This document shows, in pieces, positions 24,501 through 33,981 of a stretch of DNA of 64,000 nucleotides. The stretch comes from Lunularia cruciata (lineage: Eukaryota > Streptophyta > Marchantiopsida > Lunulariales > Lunulariaceae): assembly GCA_948567375.1 (NCBI GenBank), contig OX419756.1:73882552-73946551 (forward strand), read 5' to 3'. Position 1 is the first letter of the stretch. The number at the start of each line of letters is the position of its first letter. Below the pieces are notes generated by a model, which did not search any database, had not been told where the DNA came from, and saw only the letters and a list, made by a program, of their open reading frames with translations. The position numbers and the translations under genes are program-made.

Positions 24501-24794
24501 GTTTCGAGTGAATCGAAGCGTTTGAACGAAGTATAACATGATTTTACTCATAAAGACATAATTCTTTCCCAAGTCTCGGCGGGAAACTCGAAACCACTGC
24601 TAAGACAGGCCTGTGAAATGAAGTAAATACAAGAAGTTTGTATGGGGCTTCAAAATTCAACTTCGTAGCCTCGCTGTACGGCAGGACCAAACTGCACAAA
24701 AGTCGCATGAACAATCTCTATATACACATGTGTCACAAACGTCACTAATACATGTACAGTTGAGCCCAATTCTCACATCGGCATGGCAGTCTAC
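21546..24794. other. Intergenic region, no gene recognised
   Basis: This holds the B12D 5' flank on the left and the AWPM-19 3' flank on the right. Several modest open frames exist (for example 23013-23423 on plus), but none shows a domain or a consistent exon chain. A 90-bp direct repeat lies at 24023-24190. Confidence 0.4.
24023..24190. repeat. Diverged 90-bp direct repeat
   Basis: GTCTTGCGGATTGAAG at 24023 and GTCTTGCGGGTTGAAGG at 24113 begin two parallel segments that both continue through GGGT..., TTTCATT and a TGCAG end. It is an old tandem duplication. Confidence 0.6.
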
Positions 24795-25328
24795 TTAGAC
24801 AGCTGAGGCAGCCATTGGGTTGCTTGATGCTGGGACAGTGTTGGGTCCACCAAACTTGCTGTGATGTCCGGGAGTGGTAGTGGGAACATCATTCTCCGCG
24901 CGATGGTCCCCGATGTAAAGAGCAAGCGTATACAACAGCTTCGTCAATGTTAGAATGATGATGAAGGCTTCCAAAACTCTGTGACGAGTGCTCCTCCCTC
25001 CGATGCGTATTTGCTTCCACGCCAAGCAGAAAGCGAGCACGAGCAACAACCACGCGATCCAAGAAGTAGCTTGAGCTGCGGCACCGCTGCTAGACCTCCA
25101 GTGTCTCAAGTGGTGTAGTCCAGCAATGATAGCTGCAATACCGGTCATTCCAGCGAGAAGAGACGCAACAGCAAACAGGGGAGTTGCTGCATTTCCTCCA
25201 AATCCACCCTTGTCAATCACTCTATTAACCATCCAACCCGATAGACCCAGTACGATGATGTACATGAGTAAGTTCAAGCCCAGCAATGGACCTGCCGCCA
25301 TCCTCCCCATTTTATTCGAAATCGGCAT
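24795..25328 (-). CDS. AWPM-19-like (PM19) four-span plasma-membrane protein, copy 1
   Basis: A single uninterrupted frame of 177 codons with stop TAA at 24795-24797. The ATG at 25328 (MPISNK) is chosen because its K and R align with those of copy 2; ATGs at 25310 and 25301 are alternatives. Four hydrophobic spans lie at about residues 13-33, 51-71, 89-106 and 119-140. Family signatures shared with copy 2 are VLGLSGWM, ID(K/R)G.FGGN, AAQATSWI, AFCLAWK, IRIGGRS and RHRVLE. The hydrophilic C-terminus is about 13 residues longer than in copy 2. AWPM-19 proteins (PF05512) are ABA- and cold/desiccation-induced plasma-membrane proteins; a rice member has been reported to take part in ABA uptake. 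A TATA-like site and an ACGT cluster lie upstream. No frameshift or truncation is seen. Confidence 0.95.
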   Translation of the reverse strand: MPISNKMGRMAAGPLLGLNLLMYIIVLGLSGWMVNRVIDKGGFGGNAATPLFAVASLLAGMTGIAAIIAGLHHLRHWRSSSGAAAQATSWIAWLLLVLAFCLAWKQIRIGGRSTRHRVLEAFIIILTLTKLLYTLALYIGDHRAENDVPTTTPGHHSKFGGPNTVPASSNPMAASAV

Positions 25329-25453
25329 TTTGTACAAAGGAGTTTTGACTACCAGAAAATCCAAAAGCAACGAGAGGAAACTGAGAAGAGAGAATTTTGT
25401 AGACGGGAAGATGTATTTAGCTTCTGATAGTCACCAGCCGTCAACACTCTTCG

Positions 25454-25461
25454 CTTATATG
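25454..25461 (-). promoter_or_regulatory. TATA-like box of AWPM-19 copy 1
   Basis: On minus the sequence reads CATATAAGC about 125 bp before the chosen ATG, a plausible TATA box with a 5' UTR of roughly 100 bases. The position fits, but no transcript start is available. Confidence 0.5.
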
Positions 25462-26192
25462 TGTTTCAGCAGCACACACTGACCGGATGGTCTACTGTTA
25501 CCAAATCTCCACATGATCTATGTGGAAAGATCTGTTACTTACCGATTCTGACGTGTAACCAGAACTAACACTTACAGGGTAGTACTAGTCGAATTTCTAA
25601 CTCGTCTATGTTTCTTGGTTAAAGCTTAATCCTTGATTCGTCTGCTTGTTTGATCCGGGCACACCTGGCGTTCTACTTGTTTGACTCTTGTTTCGGTCAC
25701 CTGGGAGAATTGGAGCGGCACGATTCAGAAAGGCTGGTTTGATGGACTAAACTCGGAGTGTGTATAAAGCGTTATCGAAGGAATCTTTCATGCAAAAGAT
25801 GCTGTCTGTAATAGCATTCTGGGCCTTAGCAACATTGTTGAGGGGATCGTTGAACTGTTACTTAGATCGACTACTAATTAAGCAAACACCGCCAAGCTTA
25901 AGAGGGTTTTATCGTTGATCTAGGTTTGATCACGCTAAACCACTCGGGAAAGAAGGTTTGTTTGTCCTCAGCGACTTACAGTAGTTGCCAAACCTTTAGC
26001 TTTGATCAGTTCTAGAACTCGTTCATGCATCGAACCTGTCTTCAGTACTTGTAAATCGCTTTAAGCTGTGGTCGACGCGTGGCGAGATCCAGCAGCCGCA
26101 GAGATTCTGCTCATATGAAGATGTGATAATGGACAAATCAAATGAGTGGGCTACTCGAAAGGTAACAATTAGAGGAGCTCAGTCGAACTCCA

Positions 26193-26483
26193 ACGTTAGT
26201 GGTGAATGACGTAGACTGCATGCTGAACATTATTCCTGACCACGTGTTGAAACTGCTCTGCAGCTTGTCGCGCAGAGTTCCCTTGGTAAGGAGACGGCTA
26301 GGGTGCCAATATGGCGTACGAGCATTTAAACGGTTGCCACGTTTAAATCTGTCATTGCCCTGTGTACGTGTCACAAAATCTCTAGGACTCAATTTTGTCT
26401 TTGATAGGGGCAGGTCTATATACGTGGACGGTGTAGCTTTCAATGTACTGGTTCACTCTGACAAGTGTACAGCTTCCCACGTG
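26193..26483. promoter_or_regulatory. Dense ACGT-core (ABRE/G-box-like) cluster upstream of AWPM-19 copy 1
   Basis: Seven ACGT cores lie within 291 bp, at 26193, 26209, 26242, 26339, 26366, 26422 and 26479. Two are full CACGTG G-boxes (26241-26246 and 26478-26483, the latter in CCCACGTGTC). One is ACGTGTC (26366-26372) and one is ACGTGG (26422-26427). About one ACGT would be expected by chance in this length. An eighth site, ACGTGT at 25551, is nearer the gene. ACGT elements bind bZIP ABF/AREB factors and AWPM-19 genes are ABA-responsive, so a regulatory role is a reasonable inference. The cluster is about 0.9-1.15 kb from the ATG. Confidence 0.55.
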
Positions 26484-27463
26484 TCTTGTTTAAACAACTG
26501 GTGCACTTAATGGAGGATGTTTACTAGTGCCCAGGGTAAAGGTGTGGCTATAGGCTTTTCGGATGTCCCTTTGCGTGCTGAAACTTACTGTGTGCTGGTC
26601 GTGGCCTTTCCACCCCAACATGCTGGATTAAACATGAGGAAATTAATTTCTATTTGCACTAAGTTTCTTATTGAGTTAATATTGTCTTTTCGCGAAAGTA
26701 AGAGGCGAGAAACTGGGACAAATCCACGAGATATACAAGTTTTGATATCTCGAGGATATACAAACCTGGCTCTACAAATCAAGAGTTGGTTCATTTCTTG
26801 AGAAATCTATAAACCACGAGAACAACGAGAGAAAAGGACAAGCATTTCACAAATAAACCACTCAAAACGTTAGTGGAAGAAGATGAATCCGGCCATTTTA
26901 ATCAGAGAAAGACTTCGCAGACCCCATATTTGGCATTTCGACTTAACGAAGCCCAAGAGTTGATAATGAGAGACAAGAAAGAGGAATGGATGAGAAATAT
27001 GATCTCCCATCAAAATTCATCAATATTGTTTCAGAGTCTCACTTTTGGCATAGCATCACTCTCTCTGTCAATATATTTACCAGATCTATAAGTGCCTAAG
27101 TGTCGTGGAAATTGATTCATAGACAATGGCAACTGTCTATGTTCACATATCATAGGGTTTAGACCCCACTACATCTTTACAAAAGTTGTCATTGTATCAT
27201 TGGAGTCGTGTATATTCTCTAGTCCATGCTCTCGCTTTCCGTGTGATCCATTCTATCACAATCTTTGAACTCTTGGCACGATGAATATGGCAGATCATAC
27301 AATTACAATGAACCATAGTGATGTTGAATATAAAATCATGGCCAATACCTTCCTGAGCATCTCTTCACTAAGGGTTGCATTAATATTTTACATAAGGCAC
27401 TAATTTTGTATGGTCTTGGAGACAAGAATTAATTTCTTCAACACCCATTTGAATGGATCTAAT
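26484..27463. other. Boundary region, no gene recognised
   Basis: Here the sequence passes from gene-like composition to the AT-rich transposon block. No intact gene or repeat boundary was identified. The last few hundred bases may be decayed downstream sequence of the hAT-like remnant. Confidence 0.35.
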
Positions 27464-28330
27464 CTACTGAGGTTCCATGCATAAGTTATTTATCAGATGT
27501 GCCTCCCATAAACATATCAACATGGCCATTCTATAGTAAAAATTTAGTTTGCCTGCTCTCATTACATTGCATGAATCAAAAATAAAAGTGGTCACAATTT
27601 TCTCATCAACGAAATGATGGAGCCGGTTGATACAATGTACAACTTTCACAACCAACTCAACCTCAGATTTCTTTCTCAAGTAAACTCAAAAATAATCCAA
27701 AAACCATTGTCGTGGGTCATGAGCAGTGATACTGGTAATGCTTCTTGACAATACATTGGTGACACCATCGATACTGATGATTATGGTTGGAGAAGCAAAA
27801 ATGCCTTGGAAATTTGCATTTGCGATCCAATGTACTTTTCTGAAAGCATTTCAGTACTTATTGATTCAAGTGAGGGTGTTTTCCATGATGGGCACAACAA
27901 TCTGAAGAAATTCTGCCATGATGGATGATCAAACAAATCAAAAGGGGTTGCAGTCTCGTGTATAGCATCATTAAAAACACGATCAGTACTTTCTTTTCGT
28001 AACCAGGATAGACCTTCAAATTCAGTCGAATCAATTTGCCCATGCTTGCACAATGATGATGAGTTCATTGACTAATAAGTTGCAAGCATGCCAGCTTCAG
28101 AATCAGAGTTTGAATCTAAAATTATCTTCCATGATATGTTAGATTGGTTCCAAGCGACCAATATTGCGGTGGATTCAGGCAATTCAAAACGTGTGTTTTC
28201 ATATTGTTCAATGTGATGGACACACTTGTATTAAGGTTCAAACATTTTGTGCATTTTGCTTTGAACTCGGGTTCTTCGAATGCAAGGCGAAATTATTCCT
28301 AGTGATCTTCTTTCTTGTGCCGCTTTTCTT
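27464..28330 (-). pseudogene. hAT-like transposase remnant (BED zinc finger plus DUF659)
   Basis: On minus, a Cys-x2-Cys pair (codons at 28251-28253 and 28242-28244) is followed by KTHVLNC, giving a His..Cys pair (28191-28193 and 28179-28181), the layout of a BED zinc finger. Then come RRES-like ESTDRVFNDAIHE and FDLFDHPSWQNFFRLL with WKTPSLESISTEML, the start of DUF659, and further on FIFDSCNVMRAGK and LICLWEAHLINNL, the later DUF659 block. BED plus DUF659 is the N-terminal architecture of many plant hAT-related transposases and domesticated relatives. Frameshifts and stops separate the blocks, and the C-terminal hAT dimerisation region was not found. Confidence 0.6.
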
Positions 28331-30729
28331 CCATGATTAAACAACCTCTGCCTCACTCGCATTTGTCAATTAGGTGTAATCTCTTAAAAATATGTATCTA
28401 GAACGTTTTAAAACGTTCTCTTTGGCACCATTTTAATAGAACATTTCAATAACAAGAACATTGCTTGCTAGTACTACCTCATTCCATGTCAACTATATTC
28501 ACTGATGCTACCCCGGACCATATAGCAGTTGAGGAGTCTAGGGTAAGTCTATTTGCCAAGTCGAACTGCCAACTATGGGGTCAGTTTAGTCTATCTCTGC
28601 TATTTTAGTGCAATATGGATCAGGATGAAATAACCAGTGAACGGCAATTCTTTCTCTTCCTCGGTCTGCAACAAGTTCAAAGCAGAGCTGATCGATAAGA
28701 TTATCGTGATTGGAAGAATCAGTTGAGAGTTGGAACACTATTCGCTAGTGTATCTGTCACGTCAAACTTTTGAACTGCCACTACTTTCCTGCTGGTTACG
28801 AGAAATGTAGTCATCAAGAAATACGAATCTAAACTTAAGTCTAGAAGAGTCATCCAACTTTATAATCATGATCCTTCTTCCAGCATGATCTATTGTTCTC
28901 ATGCAAATGTATACCGCTAGCAGAAAAATGAAGTTCTCGCTTCAAAAGAGGCGGCAAAAGGCAACAGTGATGAAGTACATTGGTGATAATCACCTCGTCA
29001 ATAATCCCAAATCATACTCTTGAGATAAGCCTGCGATATTGAACTACTAGAGGCAGTATTTTGAGTAGTGCACACGGACCTCCTTGGCTGGGAGTGCTCT
29101 CAAAATTAAAGAAAATGAAACAAATATTAAACCTATAGTCTGTACGTATTTACTAATTTTTAGAGCCGGATTATGCTTCAATTCAACCTTGAGTTCTTCA
29201 TGGATCATAATACGATGCACATCGTATTATGATCCATGATGATACGTATAGACTATAGGTTCAATATTTGACACAACCAAATCCTAAATGCTAGTGATTA
29301 AGATCTTTTCCAAAGCACGATACTTGAAGTGGCACGGAAAGCATATTTCATCAGCACCATCTCATGAAAAAAGCTTTCACAAAAATTTATTTATCACGAT
29401 ATACTGTTTGAAAACACAACGAATGGGCATACAAACAAAAGCAACCAAATCTTGCATTCTTGTTACATCGAGTGGTGATTGGAGTGCTTAGTTTGGATTC
29501 GGAGGGTTGATAAGGTCGTTGCATCTCCTCTCTCATTCCATTACGATGTCTTATGTCATAGAAACTGGAAGTTGTTGTCCGAAGTTGGGTATTATCTATC
29601 TAGCACATGGGAACTGCCAATGAGTCCCCCACGTTGAAATGCTAAGAAATGTGCGTTCGAATGGCGAAACTTACGCTAGAGAGGTCCTCGAGACTGCTGC
29701 TTGGATTTGTACAGGATTGGAGATTCTGACATTAGTCTACATATGATTACATCACATCAGAGAGTTGGTGTGTAATTAACCACAAGCGTGGGTGTAGCAG
29801 ATTATGTATCGATTAGGTTCGATGATTACTAAGAGTCTTGCGAGTATACATAAGAGGAGAATAGAAATTGATCGAGAATGGATAGTAACAGACGTGAAAT
29901 ATCTCTTGAGATTACCGTAGAAGTTTCAATCCGCATCTTTTCAAGAAAATAACGTGATAAAAATGTGGCATGGATGATTAAAAATTAATATATTGATGAG
30001 GTATGTGAGATATTTTACATAAGATAATATAAATTTTCTTTTCTTCTCATATAATTTTATATCATGGTTTTACGTTTGGTCTGGTTGTCATTGATTGGTA
30101 AATGGATTATGGATCCATTCAGTTGTTTGTGGAATAGTTGTGTATGGGATATTGTAATTCAAATATATAATACTCTATGTGCATAACAGTGTCCTAATTT
30201 CTTGATGTGAAAACTCTAACACTATAGTTCGGAGATGAGATGTCTCATTAATAATTTCATAATCTGTTCTCAAAATGATATTTCGATTTTCAAAATTAAA
30301 TTCCCTTTATATGAAATTGTGGAGATGATGTCTTTTCTAGAGGAGAAAGACCGTGTACAGAAATTGGGCAAGAGTCCATCAAACCATAGAAAAATCAAAA
30401 TGTAAGGATTAAGATGAGACTAAACCCTAACAAGGTCACAGTGAACACTTTATCCTTTACACATAATATATCAGAACTAAATAAACTGGTTACTCCGAAA
30501 ATCCTAAGTTTATTAAGATGATAGCCTTCACTCTTAAGGCCGCCAGAATAAAAAAGATCACCGCGAATAGACCATGTTGTGATTGAAGTCAACGTTTGAC
30601 CTTCATCAGAATTTCTTACGATTAAATAGTATTTAAAAGTTGTTAGAAAACTGGACTCGCCAGGAGTTATTCCTGAACTAGATTTGTTCAGCGTAAAGAA
30701 CGACAATATACTGTTGGTCTTCAGATTCT
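28331..30729. other. AT-rich region, no gene recognised
   Basis: No coding similarity was recognised on either strand. The main visible structure is the nested foldback at 29121-29270. The sequence past about 30.7 kb becomes LINE 3' tail. Confidence 0.35.
29121..29270. repeat. Nested inverted repeat (foldback)
   Basis: Inner arms of 19 bp (29199-29217 and 29220-29238) are perfectly complementary with a 2-nt loop. Outer arms of 28 bp (29121-29148 and 29243-29270) match at 26 of 28 positions. The left side has 50 unpaired bases between inner and outer arms, the right only 4. Confidence 0.9.
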
Positions 30730-31690
30730 TCTTTTCTTGTACGATTGTCTAGCTTATATAAGGAAAAAAAGAAACACAAAAGAAGTACAAGGCACCGCCG
30801 GCTGCCGGAAGGGGGGCACGGAAGCCCAACGAGGGGGAGAAAAAACCCCAACCAAAAAAAACCCCTTGCAAAAGCAAAGAGTGATGCTTACGAGAGACTA
30901 GAAAGGTGAAGGGCCACCAACACAACTACTGCTGGATGGTGTGGTAAAGGTCCTCTAAGGGAATGTCTAGCAAGTGAGGTGGGCAAAATGGGCACTCCCA
31001 TCGCCGCCCTGTCTATGAAGGCCTGAGAACGCTGGAAGGTGACCAACACTTTCTGTGTAAGGTAGGAAGTGAGCATGGCTTGGTAGACAGCCTTAGCTTC
31101 TCTCCTCAACAATGATCCCCAAGTAGCATCACGAAGTAGCCCCTCAAAGTGACGATGAAGATGTCCAAAAATCTCCACCGCTAGTGGAACAAAGGTATCT
31201 GATGAGAGGAGAAGGCCACATATGTGTTCCCCAACGTAGGGAGTAAGTATGCATGGGCCTTGGCCTGTACCAAGGTGTTTGAGATGAAGGAGCTACAACA
31301 ATCCTCATCCCCTATAGTAGATCCTAAAACTCTCAGACCTACTACTAGGAGTTGCCAGCCTGGTGGAAAATCCGAGGAGGTGATAATAGCTCACGGGCTC
31401 CAAACTTGCATTTACAAGTCTGGACTCGTAAATTCAAGGTCTCTAGGCTGTGTGTGAAAGTTGCTACTACGTAGACCACATCCTCTAAGGGCCCTAAGTT
31501 ATGGATATCATCTAAGAGGGAGTGAAAGAGACATGATGGAAAAGCTACTATGACCTCTCTCAAAGTTTTGTAGTGAGCTAAAGCAAAGAGAGGCCTCCAA
31601 GGGGATCCCCCTTGCGGGTACCCTCCGCCAAAACTAACTATGAGAAAGAAGGATGGAGATAGAGGTCAATGGTAGGCAAGGGGCTTAATT
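30730..31690 (-). pseudogene. LINE remnant D (RT fragment fused to C-terminal region, with 3' tail)
   Basis: On minus, the order is EGTR then KGDPLGG (31593-31613), the RT turn before the active site. Then LLDDIHNLGP follows, with DDIH at 31501-31512, equivalent to the Y/F-x-DD catalytic box. Next come LRVLGSTIGDE, then FVPLAVEIFG-like sequence near 31190 and QAMLTSYLTQKVLVTFQRSQ. The RT part is shorter than normal before the C-terminal block, which implies an internal deletion around 31.2 kb. The downstream end is a GC-rich CCCCTCGTTGGGCTTCC-type tail and an A-rich run to about 30730. Several frames are needed, so this is a dead non-LTR retrotransposon. It supports the assignment of remnants A, B and C. 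Confidence 0.7.
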
Positions 31691-32121
31691 TTGAATAGTG
31701 CCATAGTCCGCTTCTGTTCCATGTAGTTCAAGAATTTGAAGAAACACTATACATTTAGGGATGTCAAGTAGAACATATCAACTTCAAAGGTTATCAAATC
31801 AGCTACTTTTGACACTTTTATGGAACTCTAAACTATATTAACAATTACCTACTATGTTGGAGTGTTTTATCCATGCTTTCCTCACTTTCCCAAGATAAAT
31901 TACTTTAATCTCTTAGGGTAAGGAAAGTTAATTTCTCTCATTACTATCTTTTCATAACATAAATATTTTCAAGCATAGTAGTGATTTTGAGGACAAGTCC
32001 ATAAAGGAGACTGTAGAATCTACTAAAACTGTTAGTCTATAAAGAAATTGCAAATCTATGGTCTAATCTATTGAAATGCAAAGAAGTAAAAGACAAAACA
32101 TCATCATATGTCTAAGGAGAC
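31691..32121. other. Unassigned AT-rich segment
   Basis: This lies between LINE remnant D and a solo LTR. It may be further 5' LINE sequence on the minus strand, but no motif was recognised. Confidence 0.3.
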
Positions 32122-32551
32122 TATAACAATATGGAGTTTAGTGACGTAGTTAGTAACGCTAACAAAGTAGAGAATAAGCCAAATAAGCCCAAAATATTCC
32201 AAAAGCATCTAGGAAGCTTCTTGTTAAGCTTGTCAACTAGCTTAACTTGCACCCAAGCAAATAACTTCTAGAAGCTTCTAACTAGCTTAGCTTGCACGCT
32301 AATTAGACGGCTTCTAGAGGGAAGCTTCTTGAGAAGCTTCTTGGTTAACTTGGCTGGCACTTTATCTTGAGAAGCTTCTTGGTTAACTTGGCTGGCACTT
32401 TATCTTGAGAAGCTTCTCAAGGGCCTTGTATGCTACCTATAAATACCAAAGCCGAAGCTCATGCTAGGCATTTGTAGTTTTCCCTCATATTCAAGTGTCC
32501 CAATGTAAGCTTCCATTCTCCTATTTCTCTCCTCGGTCACGGTCTTTTACA
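32122..32551 (+). mobile_element. Solo LTR, family 2
   Basis: It aligns to the 413-bp LTRs at 41866 and 47772 from TATAACAATATGGAG to GGTCTTTTACA. The flanks are GAGAC (32117-32121) and AAGAC (32552-32556), a 5-bp duplication with one transition. No primer-binding site or internal sequence follows. The first dinucleotide is TA instead of TG. Length is 430 bp because of an internal 38-bp duplication. Confidence 0.8.
32331..32406. repeat. Perfect 38-bp tandem duplication inside the solo LTR
   Basis: The unit starting GAGAAGCTTCTTGGTTAACT is present twice without a mismatch (32331-32368 and 32369-32406). Other members of this LTR family carry it once. Confidence 0.93.
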
Positions 32552-32979
32552 AAGACAACTATCTCTCATTTACAATATTACTTGGAGAAAAAAGAATGCA
32601 TGTTCCACCTCAATCCAATCACTCCTCAAAACTACTTATTAACAACCAAAACATGGGAGGAAATCAAAGAAAACTAGAGTGTTCAAATATCATAAATTTA
32701 ATCCATCTCAATCCAACCATTCCCTAAAACTACTTATTAACAACCACACATGAGAGGACAACAAAGAAAACTAGAGTGTTCAATTATCATAAACTTTATA
32801 GTTCTCATCTCCTCAATAGATTATAAAGCATACATACATTGCTACACAACAAACATTGTTCTCAACATCATACACCATAGAAGCACATTTATATAAAAGT
32901 CACACACAAACTCCAAAGATCCACAATAGGCAAAGAGCTCACAAATATCCTATTGGTGATGCTTCTTAAATACATCCCA

Positions 32980-33981
32980 TGATGCTCAACCAATCTAAGG
33001 CTCACAATATATGTCCATAGCTTGACTTAGCACTTGATGCTTGGATGCTTGTGACACTATTGAAATGGTGGTAAAATCTATATGAAAATCCATCACCCAC
33101 TCTCTCTCATCCATGTTGAGCTTTATCAACTACTTTAATTGTGAGTCCCAAACAAATCTAAGACCTCTCTCCCGATAAGCATGGAAGGTTAGCAAATTCA
33201 TGAGTATGGATAAAGCGGCTTTTGAGTTGCCAAAAAGGTGCACCACTACCATAGATGACCTACCAACCTCTCTCACAATTTGAGACTAGCGCATAGTATC
33301 CAAGATGTAATCAAAAATTAGGGGTGAGTGTCATTGAATATCATCATAAGCATGTTTTACAACCCTTCTAGGATTGAGGATTGTCCAACAAAGATGAAGA
33401 TGATAATTCTGTGATCCCCTTTTGGCTACATCCAACAACACTTCATGTCCAATCCAAGACCAAACCTGATGTGTATTTACCACCACCCATTTTTAGGAAT
33501 CACCTAACAAGGGGACATTCTCCAAAATGTATAGTAAAGAAACTGATTGATAAACCTAGATTTGTTGTAACATATGTACCATCTTCAAAAACATGCTAAA
33601 GTAGGGATCTTGTAGACCTTGACCTTGGCCAATACAAGTATGTCCCTAACATGGCCATCCAAAAATCACCAAATGAATAGTACCATGTATCTCTATAATC
33701 TATACCCCCATCAAGGAAATGTGTGATGGTAGGGTCTTTTGGTAACACTTAATTATTAACAACAGTAATAACTCATGAGATTGATAAGCAAAGTATGCCA
33801 CATGATATAGAGTAAATTTTCTTACAATTTCATTTGTCTCCACATAAAAGTACCTTTGGCCCTTAATTCTTACATGCAAGACTACAAATAGTCCTATGTT
33901 GATCCTACCAAACAAATCCAATAGGCATACTCCCTCCATTGCATATTGGCAAGCAATAGATGTGGTATCCAAAGATGCCAA
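32980..33981 (-). pseudogene. C5-cytosine DNA methyltransferase domain of a retroelement-like polyprotein (decayed)
   Basis: On minus, EGVCLLDLFG (33910-33939) and nearby GQRYFYVETNE give motif I and the following acidic strand of SAM-dependent C5-methyltransferases. VIFGWPC (GWPC codons 33649-33660) is motif IV with the catalytic Pro-Cys, followed by a stop where the family has Gln, then GHT, GQGLQDP and FSMF. LLYILENVPLLGDS contains the ENV motif VI (33514-33522). Then follow a basic Arg/Trp-rich stretch, DEREWVMDF and HQVLSQAMD (QAMD codons 33013-33024), the C-terminal conserved block. The order and spacing are those of a complete catalytic domain of roughly 320 residues. At least five in-frame stops and substitutions make it inactive as it stands. 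It follows gag-like sequence in the same orientation, so it is read as a polyprotein domain and not a host DNMT gene; no introns are evident. Confidence 0.75.

Noticed and set aside
25299-25310. Later ATGs as the start of AWPM-19 copy 1
   Set aside because: The upstream ATG at 25328 gives an N-terminus that aligns with that of copy 2 (conserved Lys and Arg), so the later ATGs are less likely; they cannot be excluded.
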